In this document: piece after piece, positions 41,200 through 49,120 of the stretch
Layout of the letters: every line of letters starts with the position of its first letter
Numbering within the stretch: position 1 is the first letter of the stretch
Source: DASRFA01 sp035651755
GTDB taxonomy: Bacteria > Desulfobacterota > Binatia > UBA12015
Assembly: GCA_035651755.1 (NCBI GenBank)
Contig: DASRFA010000027.1
Span: 124,001-188,000 of the forward strand
Length of the DNA stretch: 64,000 nucleotides
Reading direction: 5' to 3'
Position numbers and translations under genes: made by a program
Notes under the pieces: generated by a model
The model's database searches: none
Told to the model about the DNA's origin: nothing
The model's input: the letters and a program-made list of their open reading frames with translations, nothing else

Positions 41200-42081
41200 A
41201 TGCACACCGACCGACGCAGCACGGCGTACGAGCGGGCCCCCTGGGCTCCCTCGGACACGTCCGAGCTGCGCCGCATGCTCGAGAGCGCGATCTCGAACGA
41301 CCGCCTCGAGCTGCCGCTCCTCCCCGGCGTCGCGTCCGAGATCCTATCTTTGACGACCGAGGCCGAGGTCGACGGCCGCCGCCTGGTCTCGCTCCTCCAC
41401 CGCGACATCGCGCTCGCCGGCCATGTGCTCCGGATCGCCAACTCGCCGGCCTACCTCGGAAGGACGGCCGTGACGAGCCTCCAGGCGGCGGTCACGCGCC
41501 TCGGCATGACGACGCTCGGCGAGATCGCGCTCGCCGCGACGCTGCGCTCCGGGGTCTTCCACGTGCCCGGCCACGAGGAGACGCTGCGCGGGATCTGGCG
41601 CGAGGGCGCGGCGGCCGGCGTCTTCGCGCGCGAGATCGCGCGCCGGACCGGCCGGAGCGCGGAGAGCGCCTTCCTGTGCGGCTTCCTCCACGCCATCGGA
41701 AAGCCGGTCGTGCTGCAGGCGGCGGTCCGGATGGCCCCGGAGAGCGGGCGCGACATCCCGGCGGGCGAGGCGCTGGTCCTGATGGACGAGCTTCACGCGC
41801 GCGCCGGGCACGCGATCGGGCGCGCCTGGTCGTTGCCCGAGCCGGTCGCCGCGACGCTCGCGGCACTCGCCGGCCAGGCGCACGGCGACGACCGTCCGGA
41901 GGTGGTCGTCGCCGGGCTCGCGATCGCGTGCGGGCGGCGCCTGCTCGCGGGCGGCGGCGACGCGGAAGCGCTGAAGGTCCATCCCGCGTGCGCGCGCCTC
42001 GGGCTCGCCCCGGACGACGTGGCGGCGATCCTCGATCGAGACGAGATCGTGCTCGCGGTCGTGAACGCGCTCGCGCCCTGA
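41200..42081 (+). CDS. HDOD-domain protein, HD motif altered
   Basis: 293 aa. The HDOD core is RLELPLLPGVASEILSL, VSLLHRDIALAGHVLRIANSPAYLGR and SLQAAVTRLGMTTL. The catalytic HD dyad is changed to His164-Ala165 (FLHAIGK), so no phosphodiesterase activity is expected, in line with HDOD proteins that act as signalling scaffolds. Motif GHAIGRAWSLPEPVA, the equivalent of H-x-x-x-G..L...W.LP, remains. It is followed 15 bp later by a second HDOD protein in the same direction. Confidence 0.9.
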   Translation: MHTDRRSTAYERAPWAPSDTSELRRMLESAISNDRLELPLLPGVASEILSLTTEAEVDGRRLVSLLHRDIALAGHVLRIANSPAYLGRTAVTSLQAAVTRLGMTTLGEIALAATLRSGVFHVPGHEETLRGIWREGAAAGVFAREIARRTGRSAESAFLCGFLHAIGKPVVLQAAVRMAPESGRDIPAGEALVLMDELHARAGHAIGRAWSLPEPVAATLAALAGQAHGDDRPEVVVAGLAIACGRRLLAGGGDAEALKVHPACARLGLAPDDVAAILDRDEIVLAVVNALAP

Positions 42082-42096
42082 AACGCGAGGAGGAAC

Positions 42097-42933
42097 ATGC
42101 TCGATCAAGACGCCTTGGTCTCGGCTGCGTACGAGCTCCAGCCCCTGCCGGCGAGCATCATGCGGCTCGCGCGCATCGTCGAGTCGCGGGACGCGGACCT
42201 CCGGCAGATCGTCGAGCTGGTCTCGCTCGACCAGGGGCTCACCGGCTCCGTGCTCCGGCTCGCGAATTCCGCCGCGAGCGCGACCGGTCGCCAGATCTCG
42301 CTGGTCCGCGACGCCGTGCTCCGCGTCGGGGGCGGAACGCTCCTGAGCCTCGCGGTCGGGCAGCGGGTGCGCGGGCAGATGTCGGCCGCGCTGCCGGCCT
42401 ACGACCTCGCCGAGGGCGAGCTGTGGCGGCACTCGGTGGCGGCCGCGCTCGCGACCGAGCGCGCCGGTTCGGTCTGCCGCGCCGGGATCCCGCCGGAAGC
42501 GTTCACGGCGGCGCTGCTGCACGACGTCGGGAAGCTCGTGCTGGTGCGGTTCCTGTCGCGCGACCTGCAGGAGCTCCTCGAGCGCGCGCGCTCGGAGGGC
42601 CACGTCGCGGCGCTCGAGGCGGAGCGCGAGATCCTGGGCGTCGACCACGCCGAGCTCGGGGAGCTGGTCGTGCAGCACTGGGGGCTCCCCGACGCGATCG
42701 CGCGGCCGATCGCCGCCCACCACGCGCCGACCGAGGACGACGGACCGGTGGCCGACGCCGTGCACCTCGCCGACGTGATCGCGAAGCGCATCGGCGCCGG
42801 GCGCGGTCGCGATGCGCTCGAGGTCGACGCGGGCGCGGCCGAACGGCTCGGGATCGACGATGACGGGATCGCGGCGCTGGCCGACGGGGTCGCGGAATCG
42901 TTCGACGACGTGCTCCGCCGCTACGCCGCGTGA
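42097..42933 (+). CDS. HDOD-domain protein with intact HD motif
   Basis: 278 aa. YELQPLPASIMRLARIVES, LVSLDQGLTGSVLRLANSAAS and DAVLRVGGGTLLSLAVGQ define the HDOD core. Here the HD dyad is intact (His142-Asp143, ALLHDVGK), followed by DHAELGELVVQHWGLPDAIARPIAAHH. It is a paralogue of the upstream gene, perhaps from tandem duplication with loss of one active site. These proteins mediate c-di-GMP or stress signalling in other bacteria. Confidence 0.9.
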   Translation: MLDQDALVSAAYELQPLPASIMRLARIVESRDADLRQIVELVSLDQGLTGSVLRLANSAASATGRQISLVRDAVLRVGGGTLLSLAVGQRVRGQMSAALPAYDLAEGELWRHSVAAALATERAGSVCRAGIPPEAFTAALLHDVGKLVLVRFLSRDLQELLERARSEGHVAALEAEREILGVDHAELGELVVQHWGLPDAIARPIAAHHAPTEDDGPVADAVHLADVIAKRIGAGRGRDALEVDAGAAERLGIDDDGIAALADGVAESFDDVLRRYAA

Positions 42934-42937
42934 CCGC

Positions 42938-43384
42938 TCAGGTGTACGCGGGATCCACGGCGACCCCGGTCCGCTCCGTCCAAGCGCCCAGCTCCTGGCC
43001 GACGCTCGGGTCGTAGGCGTCCGAGAGATACGCGATCTCGCCCCCCGCGTAGCGCGCGATCGACGACCCGCGAAGGACGAAAGGCGGGGTGCCGTCCTTC
43101 GTATAGGTCACCTTCCAGCTCATCCGGATCTCGTCGCCGGTGACCTCCGGGCCGCTCGTCAGCTCGATGCCCCGGCCCGTGAACTTCCGATCGAAGCCGT
43201 CGAGCGACTTCTTGATCCCGGCGAAGATCGCGCGCCGGCCGACGAGCCGGCAGCCGAAGCGGTCCGCCTTCACCTCGTAGACCGCGTCTTCGGCGAAGTA
43301 CTGCGCGAGCCGCGACCAGTCGTCGTCGCGGAGAGTCCGCTCGAAGTCGTTCGCGTACGCCATGAACCGTTGCAGGATGTCCAT
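42938..43384 (-). CDS. SnoaL/NTF2-like domain protein
   Basis: 148 aa from the ATG at 43384 (weak Shine-Dalgarno). RFMAYANDFERTLRDDDWSRLAQYFAEDAVYEVKADRFGCRLVG fits the NTF2 fold, followed by GRGIELTSGPEVTGDEIRMSW and SIARYAGGEIAYLSDAYD. No certain active-site dyad can be named. It is the fourth NTF2-like protein in the window. It follows a LuxR-type regulator gene by 74 bp and converges with the HDOD pair. Confidence 0.82.
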   Translation of the reverse strand: MDILQRFMAYANDFERTLRDDDWSRLAQYFAEDAVYEVKADRFGCRLVGRRAIFAGIKKSLDGFDRKFTGRGIELTSGPEVTGDEIRMSWKVTYTKDGTPPFVLRGSSIARYAGGEIAYLSDAYDPSVGQELGAWTERTGVAVDPAYT

Positions 43385-43458
43385 GAGCGTGCCGTAGCCG
43401 GCGCGCCGAGCGGACGGAAGGCGCCGGCGCCACGCCGGAATGCGAGCGCGACGCCCGA

Positions 43459-44022
43459 TCATCGAGCGCCGGGAGCGGGCGCGCGCGGCGCGAGGCGCGA
43501 CGCCGGTACCAGGAGGTCCTCCAGGAAGAATGCGGCGAGCTCCGCCCGGCCGGCGACCCCGGACTTCGCGTAGATCGCGAGCGCCTGCTGGCGGACGGTG
43601 CGCTCGCTCGCGCCGCGAACGGCGGCGGCTTCCTTCAGGCTCAGTCCCTTCAGGAGGAGGAATGCCACCTCCTTCTCGGCCGGCGTCAGGTGCCACGCGG
43701 CGAGCTGCGCCTCGATCGCGTCGGAGAGCCCGCGGACGAGGCGCGCGTTCTCCTCGCGCCAGCGTCGCGCCTCCTCCGCGACGCGATCGAGCGACCGGCG
43801 TGCGTCCCGGAGGCGGGCGCGGACGCGGAGGTGCCGGATCCACAGGATCGCGATCGCGACGGCGGCCGCCCCTGCGACGACGGTCTCGATCGCGAGGTGG
43901 CGCGCGGTTCCGCCGGCCGCCCAGTCGCTCGCGGCGTCGGCGACGATGAGGCCGAAGATCGCCGCGAGCAGCGCGGTCAAGGTGGCTCGCTCGCTCGTCT
44001 CGAGCCAGGCGTCGTCCGTCAT
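43459..44022 (-). CDS. Membrane-anchored LuxR-type HTH regulator
   Basis: 187 aa, ATG at 44022 with GGGG/GGTGA upstream. Two hydrophobic helices (about 15-31 and 43-62) precede a charged coiled segment (about 66-105) and a C-terminal GerE/LuxR HTH: LTPAEKEVAFLLLKGLSLKEAAAVRGASERTVRQQALAIYAKSGV. It lacks a receiver or autoinducer domain and so may sense membrane or redox state through its membrane part. It is divergent from the His-rich membrane gene at 44142. Confidence 0.88.
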   Translation of the reverse strand: MTDDAWLETSERATLTALLAAIFGLIVADAASDWAAGGTARHLAIETVVAGAAAVAIAILWIRHLRVRARLRDARRSLDRVAEEARRWREENARLVRGLSDAIEAQLAAWHLTPAEKEVAFLLLKGLSLKEAAAVRGASERTVRQQALAIYAKSGVAGRAELAAFFLEDLLVPASRLAPRAPAPGAR

Positions 44023-44073
44023 GCGTCACCCCTTTCCCCGGAAAAGCCACGCTGTCGCGGCGGTTTCGGCGCT

Positions 44074-44089
44074 TCCGTCATCCGACGGA
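44074..44089. promoter_or_regulatory. Inverted repeat between the LuxR gene and the divergent membrane gene
   Basis: TCCGTC-ATCC-GACGGA (perfect 6-bp arms) lies midway in the 119-bp spacer between the two divergent starts. It is a candidate binding site for the LuxR protein or an equivalent. No close second copy was noticed in the window. Confidence 0.35.
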
Positions 44090-44141
44090 TGGCGCCTGCC
44101 CCGCGCGCGGCCGATCCTTCGCGGCGAAAGGAGTACTGCTC

Positions 44142-44669
44142 ATGTCGACAATCTTCACCGGTCCGCAGCTTCACCTCGCGCTGAACCACCTGCCCGTGGT
44201 CGGCGTGCTGATCGCGACCCTCACCCTCCTGGCGGGTGCGCTCGCCGGAAGCGGCTCGCTTCGACGGTTCGGGCTCGCGCTCGCGGTGCTCGCGGCCGTC
44301 GCGGCGGTGCCCGTCTATCTGACGGGCGAGCCCGCCGAGGAGGCCGTCGAGCACCAGCCCGGCGTCATGGAGTCGGCGATCGAGCGCCACGAGGCGGCCG
44401 CCCAGGCCGCCCTCGCGATCACCCTGGTCGCGGGCGCGCTCGCAGCCGCGGCGTGGCTCGCGATGGGACGCGGGCGGCCGTCTCTCGCGCGGCCGGCGTT
44501 CATGCTCGCGCTGGCGGCCTCGGTCGCCGCGACCGGTGCGCTGGCGCGGACCGCCCACCTGGGGGGCGCCATCCGGCACGGCGAGCTGCGTGCCGGGGGC
44601 GCGGTGAGCGACGTCCGAGAAGGTGCCGTCTCGCCGGAGGCAGCCGCCGCGGAAGCCGACGACGACTGA
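44142..44669 (+). CDS. Four-helix membrane protein with conserved-looking histidines
   Basis: 175 aa, ATG at 44142 with AAAGGAG. Four hydrophobic segments (about 15-35, 42-60, 88-107, 114-134). The His-bearing motif LHLALNHLPVVG (residues 10-21), ERHEAAAQ and ARTAHLGGAIRHGE (about 135-148) are suggestive of metal or heme binding, as in DUF2231-like families. A Glu/Ala-rich acidic tail ends the protein. No catalytic assignment is made. It is divergent from a membrane-anchored LuxR regulator that probably controls it. Confidence 0.75.
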   Translation: MSTIFTGPQLHLALNHLPVVGVLIATLTLLAGALAGSGSLRRFGLALAVLAAVAAVPVYLTGEPAEEAVEHQPGVMESAIERHEAAAQAALAITLVAGALAAAAWLAMGRGRPSLARPAFMLALAASVAATGALARTAHLGGAIRHGELRAGGAVSDVREGAVSPEAAAAEADDD

Positions 44670-45043
44670 GCGCGGTCGCCGCGCCGTCGCGTCGAGATGC
44701 GGGCGAATTGCGCGCCGAATCCGATCGATCTTGCGCCGGCGGCCCGGCGCCCGCCCGCCGAGGCGGGCGTCACGATCGTTCCCGGCGGGGGCGTCACGAT
44801 CGTGATGCCGCGATGTCACGCCCATGGGGTGAGGCGTCGGGGGCCGCGGACCGACCGGATCGGGACGCGGACCGGAGGTCGGCGCGTCGGGGCCACGCCC
44901 TCGGGTCCCCGACGCGCCGGCGCACCGGGGCGGGCCGCAATTGGACGGGTTTTCGATGGACCGGTCCCTGGCCGCCGCTGTAGGAAGACCTCTTCAGCGC
45001 TTGCGGACGCGGGGAATGGCGTCTGCGCGCGACGTGAGTCCTG
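44670..45043. other. 374-bp non-coding stretch with hairpin and direct repeats
   Basis: The hairpin CGCCCGCC-GA-GGCGGGCG (44752-44769) is a candidate terminator of the membrane gene, without a T-run. It overlaps the first of two 15-bp direct repeats, GGGCGTCACGATCGT, at 44765-44779 and 44789-44803 (24-bp period), which could be a regulator site. No open frame here is convincing. The downstream protease starts at 45044. Confidence 0.45.
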
Positions 45044-48013
45044 GTGCCGCGCGTTTTCCATCGCTCTGCCGTCCGCTTGCCGATCGCGACGGCGGCGGCT
45101 GCTCTGCTCCTCGCGACCTGCGTCGCGCGGCGCGCCGAGGCGGCGCCGGGTGACCGCGTGCGCGCGGCGGCGGAGCGCGTCGCGACGGCGACCGGAGCGC
45201 CCCTTCGCTGGACCGTGAAGCGCGGGAGCGAAGCCGCGAGCTTCGTCCGGCGCGCCGACGGCGGCGATCTCCTCCCGGGAGGAGGACGCCGGGCCGCCGG
45301 CGCCAAGGCGGCGGACTTCGTCGCGCGCCACCCCGACCTCTTCGGCCTTCGCGACGCCGCGACCGAGCTGCGACCGCGCGCGGGTGCCCGCGACCACCAC
45401 GGCTGGACGCATCCGACCTGGGACCAGGTGTACGCCGGCGTCGAGGTGTTCGGCGCCGTCCTGCGGGCGCACGTCGACCCGGCCGGAGCGCTTCGCTCGA
45501 TCAACGGGGCGACGGTCCCGATCCCGGCCGGGCTCGCCACGACGCCGGCGATTGCCGCTGCGGACGCCGAGCGCATCGCGCTCGCCGCCGCCCGCGGCGC
45601 CGGGTCGGCGGTCGGCTCGCGGCTCGCGGTGTACGCGACCGGGCTCCTCCGCGGCGTGGAAGGCGAGGCGCGGCTCGCGCACGCGGTCGAGGTCTCGGAC
45701 GATGCGTCCGGCGACCGCGACCTCGTGTTCGTCGACGCGCTCGACGGCCGCGTGTTGGACCGCATCCGTTTGACGCCCGATGCGCTTTCGCGCCGCGTCT
45801 CGCAGACCAGCGCCGGAAACCTGGTCTGGTCGGAGGGAAACCCCGACCCGATCCCCGCGGGCTGGGCGGGCGGTACGGTCGCGCGCATCGCGGGCTGGCA
45901 GGACGAGATCGATGGCGCGCGCGACGCGTACGACCTCATCGCGAGCCTCACCTTCGGCACGCGCCTCTCGTACGACGGCGCCGACGCCGTGATGGGCTCG
46001 ATCCACGACGCGACCGGCATCTCCTGTCCGAACGCGAACTGGAACGGCTACACGACGAACTTCTGCCAGAACGTCACGTCGGACGACGTGGTCGCTCACG
46101 AGTGGGGGCATGCCTACACGGAGCGCACGAGCGGGCTGGTCTACGCCTGGCAGGCCGGCGCGCTGAACGAGTCGCACTCCGACGTGTGGGGCGAGACCGC
46201 CGACCTCCTGAACGCCCGCGGCACCGACTCTCCGGCGCCCGCGCGTGCGGCCGACGGCTCGACGTGCTCGACCTTCGGCTCCTTCGACGGCAGCTTCCCG
46301 GCGACCGACGCGAGCTACCGCTGGCTCATGGGCGAGGACTCGAGCGCTTTCGGAACGCCGATCCGCGACATGTGGCACCCCGAGTGCCGGTCCGATCCCG
46401 GCCGCGTCGGCTCGTCGCGCTACTGGTGCGACTCGGGCGACGGCGGCGGCGTCCACACGAACTCGGGCGTGCCGAACCACCTCTACGCCCTGCTCGTCGA
46501 CGGCGGCATCTACAACGGGCACTCGGTCGCCGCGCTCGGCATCGACAAGGCGGCGAGCATCGTGTGGCGCGCGATCAGCGTCTACGAGACGCCGGTGAGC
46601 GACTTCGCCGACCACGCCGACGCGGTCGAGCAGAGCTGCGCCGACCTCGTCGGCGTCCCGCTCGGCCACGCGGTGACGACCGGCCCCGGCACGTGGGCGA
46701 CCTCGAGCGAGGTGATCGCGCCCGCAGATTGTGCGGCGGTGGCCGAGGCGGTCGCGGCGGTCGAGCTGCGCGCCGATGCTCCGTGCCCGGAAGGCCGCAT
46801 CCTCGAGCCGAACGCCCCCGCCCTGTGCAGCGGCGCGGGCGCCGTCGAGACCGTCTCGTTCTCCGACTTCGAGTCGACGCTGGCGCCGTGGACCGCCGGC
46901 ACGCGCGCGATCGCGAACCCGGCGACGTACGACGGCGGCACGTGGGCGCGCGTCGGCGCGCTGCCGGACGGTCGCCCGGGATCGGCCGCGTTCGCCGCCG
47001 ACCCGATTCTCGGAGACTGCATCGCGGACGACGAGAGCGGGGTCTCGTTCCTGGAGAGCCCGCCGATCGGCGCGCCCGCGGACCGACCGATCCTCCGGCT
47101 CGCGTTCGACCACTGGATCGCGACCGAGCCGGGATACGACGGCGGCAACCTGAAGGTGAGCGTGAACGGCGGGCCGTTCCTGGTGGTCGCGCCGGCGCGC
47201 TTCTCGTTCAACGCGTACAACGGGGCGCTCACGGTGAGCGGCAACACCTCGCCGCTCGCCGGCGAGTCCGCGTGGAGCGGCACGAACTCGGGCTCGCTCG
47301 ACGGAAGCTGGGGGCAGTCGCAGGTCGACCTCTCGGGAATCGCGAGCCCCGGCGACACGGTCCGCTTCCGCTTCGAGCTCGGCATGGACGGCTGCAACGG
47401 CAACACCGGCTGGTACGTCGACGACGTGCGGGTCTACACCTGCAGCGACGAGGTCGCGCCGCCGCCGCCGTGCCCGAACGCGCCGGTCGCGGGGTGCAAG
47501 GCGACGCCGAGCGGGCGGTCGGTGCTCCTCGTCGGCGACAGCCCCGCCGACGCCCGCGACAAGCTGACGTGGACGTGGTCGAACGGCGACCTGACGACGC
47601 TGCAGGAGCTTGGCGACCCGCGCGCGACCACGTCGTACGCCTTCTGCGTCTGGGACGGTCGCGCCGGCGTGCCGAGCCTGGTTGCGGCCGCCGACGTGCC
47701 CGCGGGCGCGCGCTGGGCGGCGACGGGCACGCGCGGGTTCCGCTACTCCGACTCGCGCGCGACGTCGGACGGCATCGCGCAGGTACGCGTCAAGACCGGC
47801 GTCGCCGGGAAGGCGATGGTGAGCGTCAAGGCGAAGGGGGCGGCGCTCCAGATTCCGGCGCCGGCGACGCCGACCACGCGCTTCGCCGCGAACCCCGACG
47901 TCGTCGTTCAGCTCCTGTCCGGCGGCGGCGTGTGCTGGGAAAGCCGATACGCGCCCGCCGACTTCAGTTCGAACGCGCTCTTCGTCGCGCGCGCGAAGCA
48001 CGTCGGACCGTGA
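45044..48013 (+). CDS. Secreted M4-family (thermolysin-like) metalloprotease
   Basis: 989 aa, GTG at 45044 (weak Shine-Dalgarno). A Sec signal (IATAAAALLLATCVARRAEA) precedes a propeptide (FTP-like, about 85-245, VYAGVEVFGAVLRAHVD). The protease domain has HEWGH at 352-356, GALNESHSDVWGE (Glu376 region) and GGVHTNSGVPNHLYALL with the C-terminal His. Residues about 615-805 form a beta-sandwich with an SFSDFESTLAPW repeat-like start, and the last 150 residues are another beta-rich module. Calcium and disulfides are likely; Cys residues are frequent. It degrades extracellular protein. The gene is convergent with the TerB/COQ4 gene. Confidence 0.93.
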   Translation: MPRVFHRSAVRLPIATAAAALLLATCVARRAEAAPGDRVRAAAERVATATGAPLRWTVKRGSEAASFVRRADGGDLLPGGGRRAAGAKAADFVARHPDLFGLRDAATELRPRAGARDHHGWTHPTWDQVYAGVEVFGAVLRAHVDPAGALRSINGATVPIPAGLATTPAIAAADAERIALAAARGAGSAVGSRLAVYATGLLRGVEGEARLAHAVEVSDDASGDRDLVFVDALDGRVLDRIRLTPDALSRRVSQTSAGNLVWSEGNPDPIPAGWAGGTVARIAGWQDEIDGARDAYDLIASLTFGTRLSYDGADAVMGSIHDATGISCPNANWNGYTTNFCQNVTSDDVVAHEWGHAYTERTSGLVYAWQAGALNESHSDVWGETADLLNARGTDSPAPARAADGSTCSTFGSFDGSFPATDASYRWLMGEDSSAFGTPIRDMWHPECRSDPGRVGSSRYWCDSGDGGGVHTNSGVPNHLYALLVDGGIYNGHSVAALGIDKAASIVWRAISVYETPVSDFADHADAVEQSCADLVGVPLGHAVTTGPGTWATSSEVIAPADCAAVAEAVAAVELRADAPCPEGRILEPNAPALCSGAGAVETVSFSDFESTLAPWTAGTRAIANPATYDGGTWARVGALPDGRPGSAAFAADPILGDCIADDESGVSFLESPPIGAPADRPILRLAFDHWIATEPGYDGGNLKVSVNGGPFLVVAPARFSFNAYNGALTVSGNTSPLAGESAWSGTNSGSLDGSWGQSQVDLSGIASPGDTVRFRFELGMDGCNGNTGWYVDDVRVYTCSDEVAPPPPCPNAPVAGCKATPSGRSVLLVGDSPADARDKLTWTWSNGDLTTLQELGDPRATTSYAFCVWDGRAGVPSLVAAADVPAGARWAATGTRGFRYSDSRATSDGIAQVRVKTGVAGKAMVSVKAKGAALQIPAPATPTTRFAANPDVVVQLLSGGGVCWESRYAPADFSSNALFVARAKHVGP

Positions 48014-48020
48014 CGCGAGC

Positions 48021-49010
48021 TCATTCGTAGTCCCAGGGATGTCCGCCCTGCTTCGGGCGGATCCGGAGGCGCCGGCGCGCCTCCTCGAGCGTCAGCTCGA
48101 GGGTCGGCCAGAAGTCCCAGTCGCCGGAGAGGTCGACCGGCACCTCGGAGCCGCGATCGATCGCCTCGAAGAACTCCTCCGCCACCTTGCCGATCGTCCC
48201 GGTACGCGCGCCGACGTCGATCGGTGTCACGTCGACGCCGGTGCTGAAGATGCTGACCACGAAGAGCGCCGTGAAGAAGCCGTGGTCGGCGCGGCTCTGG
48301 CGGTAGCCCGCGGTGAACGCGCCGACCAGCGTCTCGCCCTCCGGCGTCGTGTTGTAGCCGGCGAGCACGTGCGACACGTCGTGGTAGACGCCGGCCTCGG
48401 GGAACCCGCCCTTCTCGCCGGGGAACTTGAAGCCGTTGTCGCGATAGTGGTGCCAGAGCCGTTTCCCGACGCGGTCCTCGGGGAGCTTCTCGAGGGCGTG
48501 GTAGCGCGCCGCGACCTCCGGCTCTTGCGCGAGGCCCTTGACGCCGAGGACGGCCTTCGCGACGCCCACGAGCCCTTCGTGCGCGTACACGTTCTTCACC
48601 ATGTCGGGCAGGTGCCCGTTCCGGACGACGCAGAGCTCGTAGAGCAGGATCTCGCGGTGGGCGATCCGGCGGAGCGCGCGCAGCGCCGGCATCTCGATCG
48701 CGAGCGCGTCCGCGAAGCGCTCGACGAGGTCCGACTGCGCGACCGGCGGCTCGCCGGCCGACAGGCTGACGACGACCATGCCCTCGACGAGCTGGCGCCG
48801 GATCTCGGGGCGCGGAAGCGCGCGCGCGAGTTCGGCCGGCGAGATGCCGTCGAGCCGGTCGAGGTCGCGATCGCTGCCCAGCAAGATCTTCTGCGCCGCG
48901 CCGATGAGTGCGCGCGCCGGCTCGGCGATCGCGCCCGGCGCGCGCGCCACCATCGCCATCGCGCGCAGGCCGGCTTCGGCTTCCTCGGGGCTCGGCTTGA
49001 GAAGCTTCAT
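48021..49010 (-). CDS. TerB-like/COQ4-type protein with HDxxHx11E metal motif
   Basis: 329 aa, ATG at 49010 behind GGGAGG. Residues 1-115 look like a TerB-type helical domain (RALIGAAQKILLGSDRDLDRL, VEGMVVVSLSAGEPPVAQSD). The C-terminal half has HDVSHVLAGYNTTPEGE, a perfect H-D-x2-H-x11-E motif (His210, Asp211, His214, Glu226), the zinc signature of COQ4-type ubiquinone biosynthesis proteins and their relatives. In these proteins the motif hydroxylates/decarboxylates a quinone precursor. The N-terminal TerB region is not part of COQ4. Function: a quinone-like or aromatic-lipid reaction, inferred only. It lies 110 bp downstream of an alpha/beta hydrolase. Confidence 0.78.
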   Translation of the reverse strand: MKLLKPSPEEAEAGLRAMAMVARAPGAIAEPARALIGAAQKILLGSDRDLDRLDGISPAELARALPRPEIRRQLVEGMVVVSLSAGEPPVAQSDLVERFADALAIEMPALRALRRIAHREILLYELCVVRNGHLPDMVKNVYAHEGLVGVAKAVLGVKGLAQEPEVAARYHALEKLPEDRVGKRLWHHYRDNGFKFPGEKGGFPEAGVYHDVSHVLAGYNTTPEGETLVGAFTAGYRQSRADHGFFTALFVVSIFSTGVDVTPIDVGARTGTIGKVAEEFFEAIDRGSEVPVDLSGDWDFWPTLELTLEEARRRLRIRPKQGGHPWDYE

Positions 49011-49120
49011 CGTCGTCCTCCCGGGTTCGAGAGGACCATCGTCCGGAGAGACGGTCGAGCTTGAGCGCCGGCCGCGGCGGTCGCGCGGCGCCGCATCCTG
49101 CGGCGCCGCGCGCGACGCGG

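Noticed and set aside
44816..48001. A 1,061-residue minus-strand open frame opposite the M4 protease
   Set aside because: The plus strand carries HEWGH and all other M4 motifs with a signal peptide.
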